In this document: one piece after another, positions 58,742 through 64,000 of the stretch
How positions within the stretch are numbered: the first letter of the stretch is position 1
Layout: every line of letters begins with the position of its first letter
From: CAZMGV01 sp964565925
GTDB lineage: Bacteria; JAGRBM01; JAHCIT01
DNA length: 64,000 nt
Reading direction: 5' to 3'
Assembly: GCA_964565925.1 (NCBI GenBank)
Contig: CAZMGV010000002.1
Location: 186,001 to 250,000, forward strand
The notes under the pieces: model-generated
Told to the model about the DNA's origin: nothing
Database searches by the model: none
What the model saw: the letters and a program-made list of their open reading frames with translations, nothing else
Program-made: the position numbers and the translations under genes

Positions 58742-60574
58742 TCATCTGCTTTCTTCACGCCCGGCCTGTGTATCCGGTCTGGCCGGAGGAACCCAGTAGA
58801 TAACGAACTCTTCCAGCGGCCGGCTGCTGAAGGACCACGGCAGTGAGACGCGGAAATTCCGGGTGTCGTAGTTGAACCCGTAAAAGAGCGTCCGTGGATC
58901 GTCTGATATCGTACGGACCGGGAACCAGCCGGGATAGGTCTTCGATATTTCAAACCGCCCGCGGCGGAACAGCCAGGGGGGCGGTTTGGCCTGCAGGTAC
59001 GGCATGAACGGGAACACCATCACCATGGGTGCGGCGGGCTCGGGGGTATTGCGGGAGAGCTGAACGGCCCCGGCCCGGTTCATGTAGTACTGGAATCCCC
59101 AGGGCTGCATGTACCCGACAGCCGGTCTGGCGAGCGGCCTGGCGGCTGATCCTGCGATAGTTCCGGCGTATTTCGCCTGCAGCCCGGCGACGATCTCCGG
59201 CAGCCGGACGGCGGCGAAATCCCGGTTCGTTCCGGCCTGCAGGTAGTCCGCCGTTCCGACGCCGAGTCCGAGAACCGCCGTCCCGATGACGGCGGCGCGC
59301 AGCGCGGGCGCACCTGGACGGAAATACCGCCACAGCAGAAAGACGAGCGGCGGCACGAGCGGAAGCAGATAGCGCACGCCCAGCGACAGGATCTTCAGGT
59401 TGAAGACGAGTATCCCCGCCGTCCAGCAGAACAGGAAAATATCGTCCGACCCCATCCCGTCGAGCATCGACCGAAGCCCGGTTTTCCAGTCGTGCGAAAA
59501 CAGGGCGAGGAGACAGAGCAGGGCCGATCCGAAGGCGAGGGCTTTCAGGGCTGCGGTGGGAGCGTTGTCCTCCTGAATCAGCGACAGGATCACCGAACCG
59601 GCCAGCGCCAGTCCGCAGACGTACAGAACGGTCCGTCGCCTGTGCCCGGAGACCGCGAACCCGGCCAGCGCCGCGAACCCCGGCGCGGCCATGCCGAGAC
59701 CGAGCAGCTGGTACTCGAAGGCGAAGAAGTAACGGATCCACCAGATCTCTCCGGCGGGCAGCGTGTTTTCGAACCTGACCATCGCGTGGAAGTGGGTCTC
59801 GCCGTAGGCGGCGATATTCTGCGCGCACCAGAGGCCGAACGGAACGGCGGCGGTCAGGGCCGCAAGCACCGTCAGCTTCAGGGTCCCGGTGCTGAGCCGG
59901 CGGCGCGACCCTCCGTAGAGAAGAATGAGCGGTATCACGGTCAGGCCGTTATAGCGGAAAATCGCCGACAGGCCGGCCGCAAAGCCGCCCCCCGCGGCCA
60001 GCCCCGGGCGGTCTTCATCGATCCCCCGGATGACCAGCGCCAGGCCGCCGAAATAGGCCGCCAGCATCGGCAGGTCGGGCATGAGCGAACCGGCGGTGAC
60101 GATGAAGGCCGGGTTCAGGATGCAGAGCAGGACGGCCAGGGTGATCATGGCCGGGCTTGCGCCGGCGATTCCGCCCAGAAAACGCCGCGCGAGCCGGAGC
60201 ACCGCTTCGAGCACAATGACAGGAAAGACGAGATAGGCCGCGTGAAAAATCCACTCGCGGCCGCCGGCCAGCGGCATGAGCAGCGACAGGAGTAACGGAT
60301 GCCCGAACGGGCTCGCGATCGTCTCGAAGGCGCGCCGCGGCTCTCCGAGCCAGTTCAGGTACTGGTTGTAGGGGGTCCACAGGTCGAAGCGCATCCAGCC
60401 GGCCACGGCCAGGTAGGCGGCGTCGTCGACGTGAACCGCCTTGTTGACGAACGGCAGGAGCGCGCCCAGCAGGGCGAGATGCGGCAGGAACCGGAAACGG
60501 GCGGCCGCCGGTTCGCCCGGCCGGCCGCCCTCGGGTTGATCGTTGGGTGTATTGTCGGGCAGATCGCTCGTCAC
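58742..60574 (-). CDS. PMT/GT39-type membrane glycosyltransferase
   Basis: 610 aa, GTG start overlapping the carboxylase stop (GTGA). About 12 transmembrane segments; the catalytic acidic pair of the GT-C fold is in VHVDDAAYL near the N-terminus, as in ArnT and protein O-mannosyltransferases. Uses polyprenyl-phosphate sugars to modify lipid or protein in the periplasm; the acceptor is not evident. The C-terminal about 100 residues form a soluble domain. Confidence 0.83.
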   Translation of the reverse strand: MTSDLPDNTPNDQPEGGRPGEPAAARFRFLPHLALLGALLPFVNKAVHVDDAAYLAVAGWMRFDLWTPYNQYLNWLGEPRRAFETIASPFGHPLLLSLLMPLAGGREWIFHAAYLVFPVIVLEAVLRLARRFLGGIAGASPAMITLAVLLCILNPAFIVTAGSLMPDLPMLAAYFGGLALVIRGIDEDRPGLAAGGGFAAGLSAIFRYNGLTVIPLILLYGGSRRRLSTGTLKLTVLAALTAAVPFGLWCAQNIAAYGETHFHAMVRFENTLPAGEIWWIRYFFAFEYQLLGLGMAAPGFAALAGFAVSGHRRRTVLYVCGLALAGSVILSLIQEDNAPTAALKALAFGSALLCLLALFSHDWKTGLRSMLDGMGSDDIFLFCWTAGILVFNLKILSLGVRYLLPLVPPLVFLLWRYFRPGAPALRAAVIGTAVLGLGVGTADYLQAGTNRDFAAVRLPEIVAGLQAKYAGTIAGSAARPLARPAVGYMQPWGFQYYMNRAGAVQLSRNTPEPAAPMVMVFPFMPYLQAKPPPWLFRRGRFEISKTYPGWFPVRTISDDPRTLFYGFNYDTRNFRVSLPWSFSSRPLEEFVIYWVPPARPDTQAGREESR

Positions 60575-62199
60575 ACGGGCATTATACCGTGCTTGCGGTG
60601 CGGCCTTTCAATCTGTTTGCGCCAGACTATTTCGATCGCCTTGCAGAGCACATGGCGCGTTTCGCGCGGGTCGATGAGATCGTCGATGAAGCCCCAGTCG
60701 GCCACCTTGTGGATGTCGATGGCGGGGCGGATCATGTCGGCGATCATCTTGGCCACCTGCGGGGCCATCTCGGTGCCCGCCTTGGTGAACTTGCGGCCGA
60801 AAATGCCGACCATGCCTTCGGCGCCCATGATGGAGATCTCGGCCCCCGGCCAGGCGACCAGCAGGTCGGGCTCGTAGGCCCGGCCGCACATGGCGTAGTA
60901 GCCGGCGCCGTAGCTCTTCCTGCAGACGACCGAGAGTTTCGGCACGGTCGCCGACGCCATCGCATGGATGAACTTGGCGCCGTGGCGGATGATGCCGGCG
61001 TGTTCGGCCTTGGTGCCGACCATGAAGCCCGGCACGTCGTGCAGGAACAGCATGGGGACGTTGAAGGCGTCGCAGATCTGGATGAAATGCGCCGCCTTGT
61101 CGGAGGCGTTGATGTCGATGATGCCGCCCATGTATTTCGAGTTGTTGCCGATCACGCCCACGGGGTAACCGTTCAGCCTTGCGAAACAGGTGATGATGTT
61201 GCGGGCGAACCGGGGCTTGATGTCGAGGATGTCGCCGTGGTCGACCACCGCCTTGATGACGGCGTACATGTCGAAGGGTTTGCGCGATTCGTCCGGCACG
61301 AGATCGAGCAGCGACTCCTCGCGCCGGTCGATCGGATCCGTGCAGGGGATGATCGGCGGCTTCTCGTCGCACGAGAGCGGCATGAACGAGAGATATTTCC
61401 TGGTGATGTCGATGCAGGCCTGGTCGCTGGCCACTTCCACGTCGCCCACGCCGGACACTTCCGTGTGGACCTTGGAGCCGCCAAGCGTCTGCTCGTCGAC
61501 CAGTTCGCCCATGGCCGCCTTCACGAGCGGCGGACCGGCGAGCGCCATGGAGCCGATCTCCTTCACCATCGGGACGAAGTCGGCGAGCCCGGGGATGTAG
61601 GCCGTGCCGGCCGCGCCGGGGCCGACCATGGCGGCCACCTGCGGGACGACGCCGCTCATGACGATCTGTTCGCGGAACAGGTAGCCGGAGTCGGCGAAGA
61701 TCGAGAGCATGTCGCCGGCCGAATCGCCCAGACCGCCCCCGCCGCCGAACATTCCTCCGCCGCCCTTCTTGTCGCCGCCGCCCGCCTGGGAAATATCGAT
61801 GCGGCCGCCGGCCGAGTCGATCAGCCACACGATCGGAATCCGTTCGCGCAGGGCGAACTCGCGGATGCGCGAGCATTTCTTCTCGCCCGTCATGCCGATC
61901 GAGCCGCCCTTTTCGGTGAAGTCGTAGCTGATGGCCGCGACCGGGCGTCCGTCGACCTTGCCCCAGCCCGTCACGACGGCGTCGGCGTTCACACGCTTGT
62001 CGCCCGAGCCGCCGGGCATCGGCGTGCCGCTGATGCCGATCTCGAAGAAGCTGCCCTTGTCGAACAGCAGGTCCAGCCGCTCGCGGGCACTGAGTTTGCC
62101 GCGCTCGTGCTGCTTCTGGACCTTGTCGGCCCCGCCCATCTCCTTGATCTTCGCGCGAAGTGTCTCGAGTTTCTGGACCCGTTCCCGCATGGTCGGCAT
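60571..62199 (-). CDS. Acyl-CoA carboxylase, carboxyltransferase subunit (second paralogue)
   Basis: 542 aa from ATG 62199 (AGGGAGA upstream; the frame opens earlier at 62328). N-terminus HERGKLSARERLDLLFDKG, biotin/acyl-CoA sites GPGAAGTAYIPGLADF and SYGAGYYAMCGRAYEPD, C-terminal DPRETRHVL. The YGAGxxxMCGRAY signature points to methylcrotonyl-CoA carboxylase-like substrates. An insert GGGDKKGGGGMFGGGG makes it longer than the paralogue at 39575. Behind a FadR-like operator. No biotin carboxylase nearby. Confidence 0.92.
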   Translation of the reverse strand: MPTMRERVQKLETLRAKIKEMGGADKVQKQHERGKLSARERLDLLFDKGSFFEIGISGTPMPGGSGDKRVNADAVVTGWGKVDGRPVAAISYDFTEKGGSIGMTGEKKCSRIREFALRERIPIVWLIDSAGGRIDISQAGGGDKKGGGGMFGGGGGLGDSAGDMLSIFADSGYLFREQIVMSGVVPQVAAMVGPGAAGTAYIPGLADFVPMVKEIGSMALAGPPLVKAAMGELVDEQTLGGSKVHTEVSGVGDVEVASDQACIDITRKYLSFMPLSCDEKPPIIPCTDPIDRREESLLDLVPDESRKPFDMYAVIKAVVDHGDILDIKPRFARNIITCFARLNGYPVGVIGNNSKYMGGIIDINASDKAAHFIQICDAFNVPMLFLHDVPGFMVGTKAEHAGIIRHGAKFIHAMASATVPKLSVVCRKSYGAGYYAMCGRAYEPDLLVAWPGAEISIMGAEGMVGIFGRKFTKAGTEMAPQVAKMIADMIRPAIDIHKVADWGFIDDLIDPRETRHVLCKAIEIVWRKQIERPHRKHGIMPV

Positions 62200-62258
62200 G
62201 GTTTTGTCTCCCTGTGGCCTGGAGCGCGTTCGGAGCTGCTCCGGCACTGCGCACAGAA

Positions 62259-62276
62259 TGAATGAATGATCATTCA
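62259..62276 (-). promoter_or_regulatory. FadR-like (TetR family) operator
   Basis: TGAATGAATGATCATTCA, with perfect inner palindrome TGAATGATCATTCA (62263-62276), 60 bp upstream of the carboxylase start. From memory it differs at one position from the Bacillus FadR box TGAATGAMTANTCATTCA, which is released by long-chain acyl-CoA. Confidence 0.55.
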
Positions 62277-62401
62277 GTGGCAAGGAGGGATGCGATTCCC
62301 GGTTGAACGGGGGTTGAACGCGGTTCACGGCAATTGCCGGTCGATTGACGGCGGCCCGCGGTACCGGCCATCAGAGCGGCTGGAATTTAAGGAGTACCGT
62401 T

Positions 62402-62924
62402 ATGCCCGCCTGGTGGCACATGCTGTTTCTGATTTCGTCGGGTCTGTGGCTGGGGTCGCTGATCTTCTTCAGCTTCCTCGTGGCGCCGACGGTGTTCCAT
62501 GCGCTGGATCTGCCGAACGCGGCGAAGTTCATGCGCGTGATGTTTCCCCGCTACTACACCTTCCAGACGATCCTGACGGTGGCGCTCACGGGGCTGCTCG
62601 CCTTCGCCTCGTCAGGTGCGGCAATAGACGGCGTCTTTTACGGAGGCCGGGCGGCGGTGTTCCCGGTTCTCGTCGGGTTTGTCTGCTCGACGCTTGGCCG
62701 GCGCTGGCTGACCCCCAACGTGAACGAGGCCCGCGACGCCCGGGCGGCGGCTGCGCCGGAGAGCCCGGAGTTTGCAGAGGCGCAGGCGCGGTTCAGCAAG
62801 TACCACAGGATCAGCGTGCAGGTGAACCTGGCCGCCATGGTCGCGGCCCTCACTTTTAATGGTCCTTTATTCGATGGCAGCCGCCGGGACGGTGGCCGGA
62901 CTGCCGGGCATCGGGCCGCAGTAA
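62402..62924 (+). pseudogene. DUF4149 membrane protein with a one-base frameshift
   Basis: Start ATG 62402 with AAGGAG 8 bp upstream. Four-helix DUF4149 protein (GLWLGSLIFFSFLVAPTVF, YYTFQTILTVALTGLLAF, AAVFPVLVGFVCSTL). After NLAAMVAALT the current frame continues into an implausible Arg-rich tail to 63061. Removing one T from TTTT at 62854-62857 restores a membrane-like C-terminus (LMVLYSMAAAGTVAGLPG) ending at TAA 62924, giving 173 aa, the usual family length. Either a recent mutation or a homopolymer sequencing error. Confidence 0.7.
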
Positions 62925-63067
62925 GCAGCGCCCCGGCCGCTACGCGAGTCAGGCTGTTCCGGGCTTTTGACTTTCCCCGCCCGGTATGGTTCACGAGGGC
63001 CTCCAATCCATCGCTGCCGTGGGGCAGCGCGGCCCTCACCAGGCTGACGGAAGGCGGGTGATACAAC

Positions 63068-63262
63068 TTGATCGAAGTACGTGATGATGAACCGTTCGAG
63101 ACAGCCCTGCGCCGTTTCAAGAAACAGTTTGAAAAGGCCGGTCTGTTCGCGGAGATCAAGAAGCGCGAATACTACGAAAAGCCGTCCGTGAAGGCGAAGA
63201 AGAAAGCCGCCGCGGCCCGCAAGCGCGCGCTCAAGAAGGCGATGAAGGCCAACCGCGGCTGA
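63068..63262 (+). CDS. rpsU: Small ribosomal subunit protein bS21
   Basis: 64 aa, TTG start with GGAAGGCGGG upstream. Typical bS21: N-terminal core (EPFETALRRFKKQFEKAGLFAEIKKREYYEKP) and a basic Lys/Ala-rich tail. Needed for initiation on the 30S subunit. Followed by a strong terminator, then ogt and yqeY. Confidence 0.93.
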   Translation: MIEVRDDEPFETALRRFKKQFEKAGLFAEIKKREYYEKPSVKAKKKAAAARKRALKKAMKANRG

Positions 63263-63294
63263 TTCGTCTGAAATTAAAGCAACTCACCGCAGAG

Positions 63295-63330
63295 GGCGGG
63301 CCGGATCACCGGTCCGCCTTTTGTGTTTTT
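63295..63330 (+). terminator. Intrinsic terminator after rpsU
   Basis: GGCGGGCCGG (63295-63304), loop ATCA, CCGGTCCGCC (63309-63318, one G-T pair), then TTTTGTGTTTTT. Classic Rho-independent structure. Confidence 0.9.
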
Positions 63331-63378
63331 ACATCTTATACGTTGCACTTTCGGTAGGTTCTGATACCCTCGTTTTTC

Positions 63379-63945
63379 ATGAAACTCACCTACACGAACG
63401 ACCCGTCGCAGGATCTTCAAACCATTATCGCCAGCTCCCGCTGGGGCCGGATCGAGGTGTCGTATGACGGCGACTCGATTCACGAGTGTTCGTTTACGGC
63501 TAAGCCCGCTTCAAAGTCCCCCGGCCAGCTTCCGGCGCATGTCAGAACCTTCCTTAAGGAATGGGACGCGTTTGGGGTCAGTGGTGCCGGCGGTGAAGGC
63601 TTCAGCGGCAGGTTCGTGGCGAAGGGCACGGAGTTCGAGCACGAGGCCTGGAAGGCGCTTCGCGAGGTGAAGTTCGGCCGGACCTCCACCTACGGCGAGA
63701 TCGCCCGCAAAATCGGCCGCCCGGGTGCCGCCCGGGCCATCGGTCTGGCGTGCAACAGGAATCCGCTCCCGCTGCTCATCCCCTGCCACCGGATCGTGGG
63801 CGCGGGTGGCAAGCTGACCGGCTTCGCCGGCGGGCTCGACGTGAAAGAGAAGCTCCTCGCCATGGAGAGCAGCGAGCTGCCGCTGGGGCGGGTCGCGGAC
63901 CGGCCGGTGAAACGGCCTCTGGAACGGATGGCTGCAAACGGCTAG
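63379..63945 (+). CDS. ogt: Methylated-DNA-protein-cysteine S-methyltransferase
   Basis: Suicide DNA-repair protein that removes alkyl groups from O6-alkylguanine. C-terminal domain with GTEFEHEAWKALREVKFG, TSTYGEIARKIG (Arg-finger helix-turn-helix), acceptor Cys in PCHRI and the following GGLDVKEKLL. N-terminal domain about 85 residues, short. Located after rpsU, before yqeY. Confidence 0.93.
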   Translation: MKLTYTNDPSQDLQTIIASSRWGRIEVSYDGDSIHECSFTAKPASKSPGQLPAHVRTFLKEWDAFGVSGAGGEGFSGRFVAKGTEFEHEAWKALREVKFGRTSTYGEIARKIGRPGAARAIGLACNRNPLPLLIPCHRIVGAGGKLTGFAGGLDVKEKLLAMESSELPLGRVADRPVKRPLERMAANG

Positions 63946-63955
63946 TGGTAGCCCC

Positions 63956-64000
63956 ATGGCTACCATCCTCGAACGGCTCAACGAAGACATGAAGACCGCC
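63956..64000 (+). CDS. yqeY: GatB/YqeY-family protein, 5' end only
   Basis: Fifteen codons before the window ends: MATILERLNEDMKTA, the typical start of YqeY proteins. The rpsU-yqeY neighbourhood is common in bacteria, which supports the call despite its short length. Confidence 0.6.
   Translation, partial: MATILERLNEDMKTA

Noticed and set aside
60547..62265. 572-codon open frame on the plus strand
   Set aside because: Antisense of the carboxylase, low-complexity His/Asp/Arg/Val composition and no domain.
1..64000. CRISPR arrays, tRNA or rRNA genes, transposases, prophage genes
   Set aside because: None seen; repeats present are protein repeats or hairpins.

Overview
The window is high-GC, gene-dense bacterial chromosome. 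A myxobacterial-style Ser/Thr kinase (HRDxSPxN catalytic loop, C-terminal PEGA domains), an MJ0042 zinc-ribbon protein, large PKD/RCC1 and FG-GAP surface proteins and many lipoproteins suggest a deltaproteobacterial lineage (Myxococcota-like or a neighbouring uncultured phylum). An aerobic cytochrome c oxidase and two acyl-CoA carboxylase subunits fit an aerobic heterotroph. A 100-N gap with identical 55-bp flanks indicates a draft or metagenome assembly. Taxonomy is inference; there is no rRNA or tRNA here.

Layout. 1-3.4 kb: 3' truncated lipoprotein gene with eight PKD-like repeats and an RCC1 array, containing the gap. 4.1-4.7 kb: copy 1 of an approximately 420-nt structured RNA candidate, followed by a row of tight hairpins. 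4.8-9.9 kb: SDR enzyme, UbiB-type kinase, dienelactone hydrolase-type enzyme, tandem universal stress protein, small membrane protein. 10-15.8 kb: giant FG-GAP protein, orphan histidine kinase, lipoprotein. 16-18.7 kb: ctaC-ctaD. 19-28.7 kb: SIMPL protein, PEGA kinase, OB-HD RNase-like protein, mnmE, SRPBCC lipoprotein, SGNH and alpha/beta hydrolases, M14 peptidase. 28.7-41 kb: GATase-like protein, HAD phosphatase-hslO, moaA, PBP1A, CPBP protease, SRPBCC protein, acyltransferase, CheY-like regulator, acyl-CoA carboxylase beta. 41-46.6 kb: one minus-strand run of nucleotidyltransferase, CDP-alcohol phosphotransferase, UPF0104 membrane protein, TolC and MlaC, which looks like a polar lipid assembly and transport unit. 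46.9-54.6 kb: zinc-ribbon/YbjQ protein, thiE, TPR and HEAT lipoproteins, CPBP protease, methyltransferase, second UbiB kinase. 54.6-55.1 kb: copy 2 of the structured RNA, inverted. 55.3-56.9 kb: two divergent MNT/HEPN modules. 56.9-62.3 kb: dcd, TPR protein, PMT-type glycosyltransferase and a second acyl-CoA carboxylase behind a FadR-like operator. 62.4-64 kb: frameshifted DUF4149 gene, rpsU, ogt and the start of a yqeY-like gene.

The most novel element is the RNA pair. The two copies lie about 50 kb apart in inverted orientation. They share a promoter (TTGATT, 17 bp, TATMCT), a 98-bp identical core, variable peripheral stems that still fold, a fixed 3' tail, and a strong but sequence-unrelated hairpin directly after the tail. 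Other notable points are operator-like dyads shared by distant genes (TGACG-N4-CGTCA at two loci; TGAAY-N4-RTTCA before both carboxylase genes) and the apparently leaderless MNT genes.
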